A DNA stretch of 64,000 nt from Kibdelosporangium philippinense (GTDB lineage: Bacteria; Actinomycetota; Actinomycetes; Mycobacteriales; Pseudonocardiaceae): positions 1,902,501 through 1,966,500 of the forward strand of contig NZ_JAJVCN010000004.1 in NCBI RefSeq assembly GCF_021390435.2, given 5' to 3'. The first letter of the stretch is position 1, and each line of letters opens with the position of its first letter. A program made the translations under genes and the position numbers. Below are positions 1-8,070 of this stretch, in pieces. The notes beneath the pieces were generated by a model. The model was not told where the DNA came from and did not search any database. It saw nothing but the letters and a program-made list of their open reading frames with translations.

Positions 1-30
1 CCTGCCGCAATCGGCCGTGAACCAGGAAGC

Positions 31-48
31 CCCGCTTGTGAAAGCGGG
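31..48 (-). terminator. Putative terminator hairpin downstream of the ABC permease gene
   Basis: A 7-bp perfect stem (CCCGCTT / AAGCGGG) with a 4-base loop lies about 30 bases beyond the stop codon of the minus-strand ABC permease. No clear U-tract follows, so a stem-only terminator or mRNA-stabilising hairpin is possible. The first 77 bases hold no gene I can support. Confidence 0.4.
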
Positions 49-77
49 ACTCCCTTCGCCTTGAGCACGGGAGCAAA

Positions 78-896
78 TCAATTGATGTCTCGGCGCTGCA
101 GCAGCCATCCGCCTACCACGGAGAATGCCAGCAGGTAGGCCACGATGACAACGGTTGCCTGGCCGCCGCCCACGATCGGGTCGACTCCCGGCGGGCCCGC
201 CCCGATCAGGGACGCTACGAGCGCGCCCGCGTTCGGCCCCGGCAGGCCTTTCTGCATGTCGTCGACCCAGCCGAGCAATGGCGCCGCGATCGAGGACAGC
301 AGGTTCTGGATCGCCAGCATCCACACCAGGCCGAGCCCGATCGGCATCGCGACGCCACGGAACACGATGCCAAGCAGCACCCCGAGCGCACCCCACATCA
401 TCGTGACCAGCCAGCCCGCGCCGAATCCCGTCACGATGTCCACGAAGGACGGCCAGTTCATCGGCTGGTTCTCCAACGCCGCTACGACAACGCTCGCGGC
501 AGCCGCGAAAGCCATCAGCGCCAAGACGAAGACAAGCACACCGAAAGCGACGGTGATCAGCTTCGCCGAATAGGCCCGGACACGTGAAGGTCGTTGGGAG
601 AGCACGGTTTTCCACGTCTCCCAGCCGTACTCACTGCCCGCCACCAGCACGCCGAGGATCAACGCGAGGGCGCCGACGAAGAGCGGAAGCCCGCCGATCG
701 CGCTGGCCACGAACTGCTCGGGCAGCATCGCCGCCAGCCCTCGGCTGACCGGCCCGCCTTCGGTCGTTCCAGTGAATCCGGCATACGGGATGACGTAGGC
801 GAACGTCAGAGTCTGCACGACCGCGATGCCAAGCAACAGCCAGATCGCCGGCCGGTGCACCTGCTTGGTGATCTCGGCCCTGATGTCAGTCCACAT
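78..896 (-). CDS. ABC-2 type transporter permease
   Basis: Membrane subunit of an ABC exporter, about 272 residues with roughly six hydrophobic segments. Residues near 15-40 form the first membrane helix after a short charged N-terminus, and the C-terminus ends in a charged tail (LLQRRDIN). I chose the ATG at 896 rather than the upstream GTG at 905, because a GGAGG ribosome site sits 8 bases before the ATG but directly abuts the GTG. The start overlaps the end of the ATPase gene (stop at 886-888), so the two are translationally coupled. The substrate cannot be read from the sequence; the family includes drug, lipid and lantibiotic-type exporters. Confidence 0.88.
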   Translation of the reverse strand: MWTDIRAEITKQVHRPAIWLLLGIAVVQTLTFAYVIPYAGFTGTTEGGPVSRGLAAMLPEQFVASAIGGLPLFVGALALILGVLVAGSEYGWETWKTVLSQRPSRVRAYSAKLITVAFGVLVFVLALMAFAAAASVVVAALENQPMNWPSFVDIVTGFGAGWLVTMMWGALGVLLGIVFRGVAMPIGLGLVWMLAIQNLLSSIAAPLLGWVDDMQKGLPGPNAGALVASLIGAGPPGVDPIVGGGQATVVIVAYLLAFSVVGGWLLQRRDIN

Positions 897-1782
897 GCGA
901 AACACCTCCGGTCAGTTCGAGGAAAGCCTGCTCCAGATCGGGTTCGCGCCAGCGCAGTTCGCTGACCTCGACCCCGGCGCCGACCAGCTCGGCATTGATC
1001 TTCGCCGCCTGGTCCTGCTCGACCTCCAGGTCGAACACCGACTCCGAACCCAGCACACGCCCACCACCGAGCAGCGCCGAAAGCACGCTTCGCGCCTGGT
1101 CAAACGGATGGGCGACCACACGCAACGTCCCGCCTGCCCGCAGTTGGGCCACGGTTGTCTCGGCGACCAGTTCGCCTCGCGTGATCACGCCAACGCGGTC
1201 GCAGATCTGCTCGACCTCGGCCAGCAGATGGCTGGACAGCAACACCGTGCAGCCGTTTGCTGCCAGCTCACGGATGGTGACGCGCATGTCGGCCATGCCT
1301 GCTGGGTCGAGTCCGTTGGTCGGCTCGTCGAGAATCAGCAGCTCCGGCTCCTTCAGCAGCGCCGCGGCCAGACCGAGGCGCTGCTTCATGCCCAAGGAGT
1401 ACGTCGAATACCGGTCACCCGCGCGGCCGGAAAGGCTGACGACGTCAAGCACTTCGTCCACTCTGGACCGTGCGACACCTGCGTGATCTGCCAGAACCAC
1501 AAGGTTCTTGCGGCCGGACAGGTACGGATAGAACGCGGGCCCTTCGATCAGCGCGCCGACCTTGTCCAGATACCCAGGCCCTGGTGGCTTGCCGAGGATC
1601 CGGACACTGCCGGACGTCGGCCGGATCAGGCCGAGCAGCATGCGCAGTGTGGTGGTCTTGCCCGCGCCGTTCGGGCCGAGGAAGCCGTAGACCTCCCCGG
1701 GCCGAACGGTCAGGCTGACGTCGCGGACCGCCGCGACCTCGTCGAAGTTCTTGGCCAGTTTGATCGTCTCGACCGGGTTCAT
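886..1782 (-). CDS. ABC transporter ATP-binding protein
   Basis: Cytoplasmic ATPase of an ABC-2 exporter, 298 residues. Walker A is GPNGAGKTT at 36-44, the ABC signature YSLGMKQR at about 128-135, Walker B LLILDEP at about 148-154 and the switch histidine SSH near 185. After the nucleotide-binding domain a C-terminal region of about 90 residues is typical of drug/bacitracin-type exporter ATPases. The ATG at 1780-1782 overlaps the stop of the upstream membrane-protein gene as ATGA, and the 3' end overlaps the permease start. The reading frame is open farther upstream, but that part is antisense-like sequence with no family resemblance. Substrate unknown. Confidence 0.93.
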   Translation of the reverse strand: MNPVETIKLAKNFDEVAAVRDVSLTVRPGEVYGFLGPNGAGKTTTLRMLLGLIRPTSGSVRILGKPPGPGYLDKVGALIEGPAFYPYLSGRKNLVVLADHAGVARSRVDEVLDVVSLSGRAGDRYSTYSLGMKQRLGLAAALLKEPELLILDEPTNGLDPAGMADMRVTIRELAANGCTVLLSSHLLAEVEQICDRVGVITRGELVAETTVAQLRAGGTLRVVAHPFDQARSVLSALLGGGRVLGSESVFDLEVEQDQAAKINAELVGAGVEVSELRWREPDLEQAFLELTGGVSHVD

Positions 1783-2318
1783 GACTTCTTGTCCTTCCTG
1801 AGCCGTCCCCACGGCTTGATCACGGAGATGACGGTCGCGAACAGCACCGCGCTTGTGGACACGATCGGCGGGAAGATCATGCTGTCGGGCGGCGCCGCGG
1901 CCAGCCCACGGCCGAACTCGGCCGCTTCCTGAACGCCGGTACGCAGCGAGAAGATCACCAGCAGCACCAGGATCACGTTCATGATCAGCTTCACGAACAC
2001 CCACCAGTAGCGGACAAGGCCGTACTTGGTGCCGAGCCCGAGCGCGATCCCGCTGATCAGGCACACGATCCCGGTGATGATCAACGGCCAGACCGCGAAC
2101 AGCTCAAGCGCTTGGTAGGCCACCGCCGCGGTCTGCGGATCGGACGTCCACATCGCGGTGAACACCAGAACGCCGAGCACCAGGTCCATCCCGATCCACG
2201 CACCCGCGGACACGATGTGGATGATCAGCCACGCCCGGCGGGTCCCCTTGCCCAGCCGTTTCGGATTCGGCCGCGCCGATGCTGGGCGCCTCGGCGGGGT
2301 CAGCACGTTCGTTGTCAT
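1779..2318 (-). CDS. Four-helix integral membrane protein (DUF2269-like)
   Basis: A 179-residue membrane protein with four hydrophobic helices: AWLIIHIVSAGAWIGMDLV near 32, LFAVWPLIITGIVCLISG near 80, a third around WVFVKLIMNVILVLLVIF and a fourth near the C-terminus. The basic N-terminal tail predicts a cytoplasmic start. It resembles the DUF2269/predicted integral membrane group; no enzymatic motif is visible. The first gene of a three-gene minus-strand operon, it overlaps the ATPase start by four bases (ATGA), so it may be an accessory part of the exporter. I chose the ATG at 2318 because the upstream extension is low-complexity and antisense-like. No Shine-Dalgarno site precedes it, so the start is moderately sure. 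Confidence 0.75.
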   Translation of the reverse strand: MTTNVLTPPRRPASARPNPKRLGKGTRRAWLIIHIVSAGAWIGMDLVLGVLVFTAMWTSDPQTAAVAYQALELFAVWPLIITGIVCLISGIALGLGTKYGLVRYWWVFVKLIMNVILVLLVIFSLRTGVQEAAEFGRGLAAAPPDSMIFPPIVSTSAVLFATVISVIKPWGRLRKDKKS

Positions 2319-2848
2319 GGAAGGAATCGTCGCGGGCCAGGGTCCCGAGGACGTCCGCGCTGGCGCTGATCTCCACGTACGTAAATCTGCGTACATCGGG
2401 TGTGTGGCATTGGCCGCAGAGCAGGATCGCGGTCGGGAGTACGTTGCCGCGAGGTAGTCGGAAAAACTTTTCAAGATCGTGTGAATAATCGCGGTCCCGC
2501 CGGCTCTCTTCCAGTGCGTGAAGGGAGAGAGGTGTGCGGGTGTCCAGAGGGAGCAGATGTTCGTGCTCGACGCTGGGATCAGGGCAAACGCTGTCCACTA
2601 CGGCGTGGTTGATGGTGTGGCTCGGGTTTGTGCTTTCGCTTGTCGCCGTGGTGTTCGACGATCTGGGCAATGTGCTTGCTTTGTTGCAAGCAACGGTCAC
2701 GCTGCTGGTGGCGACCGTGGAAAGCAGACGCGGTCGTCGATAACGGTGTGACCGGAAGTTCATTTCATGATTTTTGCGGTTCGCGCGGAGATTCGGGGTT
2801 CTCGGTGCTCTGAAGGGGAGTCGTTGCATCTTGCGTGAAGGAGACACC
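2319..2848. other. 530-bp divergent intergenic region
   Basis: This stretch separates the minus-strand exporter operon from the plus-strand sigma-factor gene and must carry both promoters. It is less GC-rich near 2455-2500 and 2750-2790. An inverted repeat GTACG...CGTAC with 8 bases between arms lies at 2377-2394, about 60 bases upstream of the membrane-protein start, and could be an operator. A possible small membrane ORF inside it is listed separately. Nothing else was recognised. Confidence 0.5.
2534..2743 (+). CDS. Possible small hydrophobic protein (69 aa)
   Basis: A GTG-started reading frame follows a GGAGAGAGG purine tract. The product would be 69 residues with a hydrophobic middle (WLMVWLGFVLSLVAVVF) and a basic C-terminal tail (ESRRGRR), consistent with one membrane helix plus a short amphipathic part. 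No homologue is recognised. Codon third positions are only moderately G/C-biased, so it may be fortuitous. It lies upstream of and codirectional with the sigma-factor gene. Confidence 0.28.
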   Translation: MRVSRGSRCSCSTLGSGQTLSTTAWLMVWLGFVLSLVAVVFDDLGNVLALLQATVTLLVATVESRRGRR

Positions 2849-2932
2849 ATGCGGACCAGTCCGGTCTGGTTCTACGAATTGTTGCGCTCGTGCGCCCCAC
2901 TGTGGCTCGCCGATCTGCGGCGCGGGCGGTGA
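2849..2932 (+). CDS. 27-codon ORF overlapping the sigma-factor start
   Basis: A short ORF with a good ribosome site (AAGGAGA, 5 bases before ATG) encodes a 27-residue peptide beginning MRTSPVWFYELL and ending LADLRRGR. Its TGA overlaps the GTG start of the sigma/anti-sigma gene as GTGA, the geometry of translational coupling. Since the downstream gene has no strong ribosome site of its own, this ORF may deliver ribosomes to it or act as a regulatory leader. The peptide resembles no family I know. Direct evidence is limited to the ribosome site, the start and the overlap. Confidence 0.45.
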   Translation: MRTSPVWFYELLRSCAPLWLADLRRGR

Positions 2933-4545
2933 CGCGGATGGACGTGCGGATCAAGGACCTGGCGGTACAGGCGGGCAGCAAGGATCCGCAGGTCCGCAAA
3001 ACCGCGGGGGACCGGCTGGTCGGCATGCTCCGGCACGGAGACGGTCATGCCGACGAGGCGTTCGCGGCGCTCTGCGAGGCGGAGCGCCCGCGGATCTTCC
3101 ACTTCTTCTCGTTCCGGGTCCGGGATGAGCAGGAAGCGTTCGATCTCACCGAGAAAGTGATCGAAAAGGTGCTGACCGCGGGCAAGCGACTGCGGCTCGA
3201 GTACGGCGTCCGATCGTTCTACAAATACGTCTACACGGTCGCAACACGCGATGTCGGGCACTATCTGGACAAACGCAAACGGTCGATCTCGGTCGAGCCT
3301 GAGACGTTCGACATGACCGATCAATGGTCCAGCCAGCCCTCGCCGGAGGAACTCGCCCGCAGTAAGGAGATGTACAAATGGCTGCGGCAGGCCGCCGCCG
3401 AGATCCCTGACGACTTGAATTTGCTCATGCTCGCGCACGGACTCGGCCTGCCACGCACCGAGTTGATCGAGGTCAGTGGTATTCCCGCGGCGAAGTTCGA
3501 CCGTCGGCTGCACGCCGCGAAGACCAAAGTGATCGATCGATTCGTCTGCCTTTACCTCGCCCGCACGCGCGGGATCGGCGAGCTGGAAACCGAGAAATGT
3601 GCCACATTGGCTGGCGAGCTCGAAGCAGCGCGTCCCAAGTGGACGCCGACGCAGGACTTCACGACGCCGGTGTACATGCTGGTCAAACGCCACCTCGGCC
3701 GCTGCGAGCCCTGCGCGGCGCAGTACGAGGACAAAAAGCGGCGCGGACTGCGGCCAGAGTTCCTCGGCATGCCGCTGATCGCGATGCCGGACTACGCGCG
3801 GGACCAAACCACGACAGCCTTCAAACCGGTGCGGCCGCGTATCGTCCGGCGGCGAGTCCCGAAGAGCGCCCAGGTCATGATCAGCACTGGCGTGACCGCT
3901 GCCGCTGTGGCCGCCGCGTTCTTGTTCACGCCAGCCGCTCCGACGCGGGATGCCAGCGGCAGCCCTGCGCCGACGACGACATCGAGCACCCCGGCCGCGT
4001 CCGAGACGACGACATCGAGCGCGGCGCCGCCCACCAGCACCACCACGAGGCCGAGCACGTCGACAAGCAAGCCACAACCGTCAACCCGGCCGAGCACCCC
4101 GCCGGTGAAGCCGTCCACATCGGCCACCAAACCGACCAGCAAGGTGGAAACCACCACGTCATCCGCCGTGCAGGCCCCGCCGCAGATCACACTGGCAACC
4201 TCGGCCGCGACGTGCGCCCCGGCCGACTCCTGTGATCCGGTGCCCTCGTGTGACACCTGCTCGGACACCTACGTCGGCAGCTGCACGGGCGGCGTGACGT
4301 TGCAGTTCAAGGCGATCATCAAGGTCAACCACGGGCCGGCTGAGCTGAAGTTCCGGTGGGTGCTCAACGGAACGCCGATGAGCTCGGACACTGTGTCGTT
4401 CCCCGAATCGGGGCCGCAACAGACCTGGGTGGGTCAGGTGACCGTGCTGTACGCCTCGTCCGGGCCGTGGACCGCGCAGCTGGAAGTCCAGACGCCGCAG
4501 TCGAAGGAGTCCAACACCCCGCAGGCGACCATCACGTGCACCTGA
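2929..4545 (+). CDS. Membrane-tethered ECF-like sigma factor with anti-sigma-type zinc finger and extracellular domain
   Basis: A 538-residue multidomain regulator. Residues about 42-118 resemble sigma region 2 and 148-206 a region-4-like helix-turn-helix. Next comes an anti-sigma-like zinc motif H-x3-C-x2-C (RHLGRCEPC, about 254-262), then a basic stretch and one membrane helix at about 317-334 (GVTAAAVAAAFLF). A long Thr/Ser/Pro-rich linker (to about 425) leads to a C-terminal domain with six cysteines in its first 35 residues. The layout predicts a cytoplasmic sigma module anchored to the membrane with an outside sensor domain, perhaps released by proteolysis. GTG at 2929 overlaps the stop of the 27-codon ORF; an ATG at 2938 is the alternative. 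The sigma assignment is inferred from helix pattern and the adjoining zinc finger. Confidence 0.72.
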   Translation: MTRMDVRIKDLAVQAGSKDPQVRKTAGDRLVGMLRHGDGHADEAFAALCEAERPRIFHFFSFRVRDEQEAFDLTEKVIEKVLTAGKRLRLEYGVRSFYKYVYTVATRDVGHYLDKRKRSISVEPETFDMTDQWSSQPSPEELARSKEMYKWLRQAAAEIPDDLNLLMLAHGLGLPRTELIEVSGIPAAKFDRRLHAAKTKVIDRFVCLYLARTRGIGELETEKCATLAGELEAARPKWTPTQDFTTPVYMLVKRHLGRCEPCAAQYEDKKRRGLRPEFLGMPLIAMPDYARDQTTTAFKPVRPRIVRRRVPKSAQVMISTGVTAAAVAAAFLFTPAAPTRDASGSPAPTTTSSTPAASETTTSSAAPPTSTTTRPSTSTSKPQPSTRPSTPPVKPSTSATKPTSKVETTTSSAVQAPPQITLATSAATCAPADSCDPVPSCDTCSDTYVGSCTGGVTLQFKAIIKVNHGPAELKFRWVLNGTPMSSDTVSFPESGPQQTWVGQVTVLYASSGPWTAQLEVQTPQSKESNTPQATITCT

Positions 4546-4655
4546 TTTGTCCACAAGGGACCGATCCACGTGAAACCAAGATCAACGGAAATATGGTGCC
4601 GCGTAGTGTGGTTGAGGCAGCTGTTCGGCCAGTTCAACTCGCCTTGGAGGACTCG

Positions 4656-5549
4656 ATGCGCGCCCTGGTCACCACCCCGGACACCAAGTTCGGGCTGCAG
4701 CTGAAGGAGGCGCCTGACCCGGTTCCGTCGCCCGATCAGGTGGTCATCGAAGTCGAGAACGCGTCATTGAATCACGGTGACGTGGCCGCGGCAGGCCGAG
4801 CCAAACCAGACCGGGTGGGCGGATGGGACGCCGCAGGCATAGTCGTACAGGCCGCAGCGGACGGTTCCGGCCCGAAGGTCGGCGATCGCGTGGTGACCAC
4901 GGGACTAGCCGGAGCGTGGGCGGAGAAGCGCGCGGTTCCCGTGAACGAACTGGCGGTCGTGCCGGACTCGGTGGATCTGGCGGTCGCTTCCGCGTTGCCT
5001 ATCGCGGGCGTCACGGCGACGCGCGCGCTGCACCGCTCCGGTGACATCGCGGGCAAACGCGTCCTGATCACGGGTGCGTCCGGTGGCGTCGGCCGCTACG
5101 CGATCCAGATCGCCGCTCAGAAAGGCGCGCATGTCGTCGCACTCGCGCGGCGTGGCGACGGGCTTGCCGAACTTGGCGCTCAAGAGGTCGTGTCCGACTT
5201 GGATGGCGTCCAGCCTGTGGACGTCATCCTGGAGAACGTCGGCGGCCCGACCCTCGTGCAGTCGTGGGAGCTGCTCAAGCCGGGCGGGGTGCTGCAGAGC
5301 ATCGGGTGGACGTCGATGGAGCCCGCGGTGTTCCCGCCATATGCGACAGTCGGAGAGGCCAAGTCCCTCAGCCCGTTCACGTCGGGCAACAAGTACGGCC
5401 CTGACCTCGAATACCTGCTCAAACTGGTCGCCGAGGGCAAGCTGAAGGTCGATATCGGCTGGCGTGGCTCGTGGACCGACTTCGACGAGGCCGCGGCCGC
5501 GTTGTTCGGCCGTCAGGTCGCTGGCAAGGCCGTCCTGGACGTCGACTAA
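4656..5549 (+). CDS. Zinc-independent quinone oxidoreductase (MDR family)
   Basis: A 297-residue NADPH-dependent medium-chain reductase. The N-terminal GroES-like domain (residues 1-125, with SLNHGDVAAAGR) lacks the zinc-binding cysteines. The Rossmann domain has the NADPH loop GASGGVG at 140-146. The ATG at 4656 is chosen for the TTGGAGG site five bases upstream; the open frame farther upstream is not conserved-looking. Family members reduce quinones or enones in the cytoplasm. The 3' end overlaps the SigC-like gene on the opposite strand by four bases, so the pair is convergent. Confidence 0.9.
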   Translation: MRALVTTPDTKFGLQLKEAPDPVPSPDQVVIEVENASLNHGDVAAAGRAKPDRVGGWDAAGIVVQAAADGSGPKVGDRVVTTGLAGAWAEKRAVPVNELAVVPDSVDLAVASALPIAGVTATRALHRSGDIAGKRVLITGASGGVGRYAIQIAAQKGAHVVALARRGDGLAELGAQEVVSDLDGVQPVDVILENVGGPTLVQSWELLKPGGVLQSIGWTSMEPAVFPPYATVGEAKSLSPFTSGNKYGPDLEYLLKLVAEGKLKVDIGWRGSWTDFDEAAAALFGRQVAGKAVLDVD

Positions 5550-6106
5550 GCGAACCGCCGCCGAGGCGAGTCGCTGTCCTTCATGGACGTGATCAGGTCG
5601 TCACGCGCCCGCGCGACGCGCGACCGGATCGTGCCGACCGGACAGTCACAGACTTCGGCGGCGTCAGCGTAGGCAAGGCCGAGGGTTTGAGTGAGCACGA
5701 AGGCCTCGCGGCGCTCGGTGTCGAGTGACCTGATGAGCTCCTCGAGGACAACGCTCTCCTCGAACCCAGGCGCCTGCTGGGTCCGCTCGGCGGCCGCCTG
5801 CCAGTCAGCCACGTCGGCATGACGCGGCCGGACCTGCGCGGCCCTGATCTGGTCGACGACCACGCGACGCGCGATCGAAAGCAGCCAGGTCCGCGCGGAC
5901 GAGCGTCCCTCGAAGCGCGCGAGACTGCCCAGCGCGCGCAGGTAGGTCTCCTGTGCGAGGTCGTCGGCGAGCTTCGGGTCGGCGAGGTGCGCGACGAAGC
6001 GCCAGACGTCGCGCTGAGTCGCACGGATGAACCGCTCCAAAGCGGTCCGGTCACCACGCCGGGCAGCGAACGCCAACTGGGTGATCTCGGTGTCCTCAGG
6101 CCTCAC
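5546..6106 (-). CDS. sigC: ECF RNA polymerase sigma factor, SigC-like
   Basis: An ECF sigma factor of 186 residues. Region 2 contains RATQRDVWRFVAHLADPKLA and DDLAQETYLRAL, followed by SSARTWLLSIARRVVVDQIR. Region 4 carries ADAAEVCDCPVGTIRSRVAR. These blocks match the actinobacterial SigC group closely (from memory, not a search). I placed the start at the GTG of VRPEDTEI (6106); another in-frame GTG lies at 6115. No Shine-Dalgarno site is present, but TACGTT occurs 9 bases upstream of the GTG, compatible with a short-leader or leaderless mRNA. No anti-sigma gene adjoins it. A large hairpin repeat lies in the divergent gap to the GNAT gene. Confidence 0.85.
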   Translation of the reverse strand: MRPEDTEITQLAFAARRGDRTALERFIRATQRDVWRFVAHLADPKLADDLAQETYLRALGSLARFEGRSSARTWLLSIARRVVVDQIRAAQVRPRHADVADWQAAAERTQQAPGFEESVVLEELIRSLDTERREAFVLTQTLGLAYADAAEVCDCPVGTIRSRVARARDDLITSMKDSDSPRRRFA

Positions 6107-6164
6107 AAGTACCACAACGTACTGGATCGATGCCGAGTTCAGGCAGACCCGGTCGGCCCATCCG

Positions 6165-6248
6165 TGCCGTGAAGGCCACCCTCGCGGCGTCAGACGCGCG
6201 AGGGCCTCCTTTCGCGCGTTTAACGCCGCATGGGTGGCCTTCACGGCA
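6165..6248. repeat. Long inverted repeat (GCCGTGAAGGCCACC hairpin)
   Basis: Arms 6165-6181 and 6232-6248 form a perfect 17-bp stem (TGCCGTGAAGGCCACCC and its complement). A second inner stem is GCGGCGT/ACGCCGC at 6184-6190 and 6223-6229, with a further GCGCGAG-type inner fold. It lies between the divergent SigC-like and GNAT genes, so it is not a normal terminator. A degenerate relative with GTGAAGGTCACC and GGCGGCGTTCAACGCC is at about 8711-8757. Confidence 0.7.
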
Positions 6249-6299
6249 AAAAGATCAGTATGGTCACCAATGGATTTATTCTTGAGCGAGAAGGACATG

Positions 6300-6599
6300 A
6301 TGACTGACGAATCCACGCGGGTCGCCCGCAACGACGAGCAGAGCCGCTACGAGGTGTTCTACGGCGGTGAGCTGGCCGGTTTCGCCGCGTACACCGAGGA
6401 AGGCGACCAGGTCGTGTTCACCCACACCGAGGTCGACGGCGCCTTCGCCGGCAAGGGCCTCGGCAAGGTGCTGGCCAGTGGTGCCTTGGACGACGTGGTC
6501 GCCCGCAACCGGGTGATCGTGCCGATCTGCCCGTTCATCGCCTCGTTCGTCCGCAAGAACGAGCAGTACAACGACCACGTCAAGTGGCCGAATGAGTAA
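6300..6599 (+). CDS. Small GNAT-type N-acetyltransferase
   Basis: A 99-residue one-domain acetyltransferase of the short GCN5-related type. It starts with an RYEVFYGGELAGFAAY strand pair, followed by the signature HTEVDGAFAGKGLGKVLASGAL at about 42-63, which holds the pyrophosphate-binding loop. The C-terminal part (PICPFIASFVRKNEQY) is typical of the small YidJ/NATD1-like group. Two tandem ATG codons (6297 and 6300) occur; AGAAGGA fits better with the second. The 3' end overlaps the pirin gene start by eight bases (ATGAGTAA), so they are cotranscribed. The acetyl acceptor is unknown. Confidence 0.85.
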   Translation: MTDESTRVARNDEQSRYEVFYGGELAGFAAYTEEGDQVVFTHTEVDGAFAGKGLGKVLASGALDDVVARNRVIVPICPFIASFVRKNEQYNDHVKWPNE

Positions 6600-7488
6600 C
6601 GTGACCAGCCCTGAGTTCTTCGAGGCCCGCGAGGTACCGCTCGGCGGGGTTCGAGGAGTCAAGGTGGACCGGGTGCTGCCGCAGCGTGAGCTGCCGACGC
6701 TCGGCGCTTGGTGCTTCCTCGACCAGTTCGGTCCGGGGATCGCCGAGATGATCGTCCTGCCGCACCCGCACATCGGGTTGCAGACCGTGACCTGGCCGTT
6801 GGCCGGGGAGATCCGGCACCGCGACAGTGTGGGCAGCGATGTGGTCCTGCGGCCCGGTCAGCTCAACCTGATGACCAGCGGCCGCGGTGTGGCGCATTCG
6901 GAGGTCTCGCTGACTGGTGGCGTGCACGCCCTGCAGTTGTGGGTCGCGTTGCCCGCCGATGCGACCCAGATCGACCCCGGGTTCGAGCATCACGCTCAGC
7001 TGCCGAACTTCCGAAGCGAAGGGATTGATGCCCTGGTGTTCATGGGCGCGCTCGGCGACGTCGAATCGCACGCGACCACGTACACCCCGCTTGTCGGTGC
7101 CCAGATCGACGTCACCGAGGGCACGATCCCGCTGCGCCCCGATTTCGAATACGGAGTGCTGGTGATCGACGGCTCGGTCCGGGTCGCGGACGTCGAGCTG
7201 AAACCGGGACCGTTGCTGTACCTGGGCACGGGCCGCGATGAGATCACGCTTGCCGGTCCGGCACGCGTGGTCCTGCTCGGCGGCTTGCCTTTCCCCGATG
7301 ACCTGGTGATGTGGTGGAACTTCGTCGGACGCAGTCACGACGAGATCCTGGCCGCCCGTGAGCAATGGGAGAACCAGGACACGACCCGGTTCGGCACGGT
7401 GGCCGGGCACGGCAGCGACCGGATCCCCGCGCCGGTGCTGCCCAACCTTCGCCTCAAGCCGCGCAAACAGCCGTCACGTCAGCAGTAG
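6592..7488 (+). CDS. Pirin family bicupin protein
   Basis: A 298-residue cytoplasmic bicupin. The N-terminal cupin carries the metal ligands of pirins: H58 and H60 in LPHPHIG, and H102 and E104 in RGVAHSE. The C-terminal pirin domain contains SVRVADVELKPGPLLYLGTG and GGLPFPDDLVMWWNFVGRS. Some pirins are quercetin dioxygenases or redox sensors; the actual substrate cannot be read here. The start overlaps the GNAT stop. The 3' end overlaps the LysE-type gene on the other strand by 15 bases. Confidence 0.92.
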   Translation: MSNVTSPEFFEAREVPLGGVRGVKVDRVLPQRELPTLGAWCFLDQFGPGIAEMIVLPHPHIGLQTVTWPLAGEIRHRDSVGSDVVLRPGQLNLMTSGRGVAHSEVSLTGGVHALQLWVALPADATQIDPGFEHHAQLPNFRSEGIDALVFMGALGDVESHATTYTPLVGAQIDVTEGTIPLRPDFEYGVLVIDGSVRVADVELKPGPLLYLGTGRDEITLAGPARVVLLGGLPFPDDLVMWWNFVGRSHDEILAAREQWENQDTTRFGTVAGHGSDRIPAPVLPNLRLKPRKQPSRQQ

Positions 7489-8070
7489 CGACGCGCCAAT
7501 GAGCACCATCGCCACACCGGACACTCGCGAGACGATCGCGGCGGCCCGCGGCCGTGCACCCAGCACGGTCCGGGCCAAAAGCCCGACCATCAGGTAGATC
7601 ACCGCGCACAGGACCATGTGCAGCACGCCCAGCGTCGCAGTCTGCAGCGCGATCGGCCATGGCGCGTCCGGCCGGACGAACTGGGGGAGCAAGGCCACCG
7701 TCAGCAGCATTCCCTTGGGATTCAGGCCGCTCACGCCCACGCCCCGCAACGCGATCCGTCCAGGTGACGGCGCCGCGAGCTGGACCTCCGCCGGTGGCTT
7801 CACCAGGACGCTCGCGCCCATCCAGATCAGATACGCCGCGCCGACCGCGGTGAGTCCTTTCAGCAGCCCCAGGTTCGCGGCGACCAAGGCCGCCAGACCG
7901 GCCGTCACCAGGATGACGTGGCCCGCGTAGCCGATCACTAGGCCGGTCACCGCTGGCACCACCGAGCGGTCTCGTATCCCAGCCGCAATGGTGAACGCCC
8001 AGTCCGCGCCGGGCGTGAGGACGAGCAGCAGATCGATCACCAGAAACGTCGCGACAGCACCGAAATTCAT
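7474..8070 (-). CDS. LysE family amino-acid exporter
   Basis: A 198-residue inner-membrane exporter with about six helices. The N-terminal LysE signature is visible in LLLVLTPGADWAFTIAAGI at about 14-32, with VSGLNPKGMLLTVALLPQFV near 111-130. Family members export basic amino acids, homoserine lactones or other small metabolites. It is transcribed divergently from an Lrp/AsnC-type regulator 81 bp away, the usual arrangement for a substrate-induced exporter. There is no Shine-Dalgarno site. A TAGCGT hexamer ends six bases before the ATG, suggesting a leaderless transcript. Confidence 0.9.
   Translation of the reverse strand: MNFGAVATFLVIDLLLVLTPGADWAFTIAAGIRDRSVVPAVTGLVIGYAGHVILVTAGLAALVAANLGLLKGLTAVGAAYLIWMGASVLVKPPAEVQLAAPSPGRIALRGVGVSGLNPKGMLLTVALLPQFVRPDAPWPIALQTATLGVLHMVLCAVIYLMVGLLARTVLGARPRAAAIVSRVSGVAMVLIGASLLLT

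Noticed and set aside
1..77. End of an upstream gene at the left window edge
   Set aside because: Too short to assign; the only structure seen is the hairpin at 31-48.
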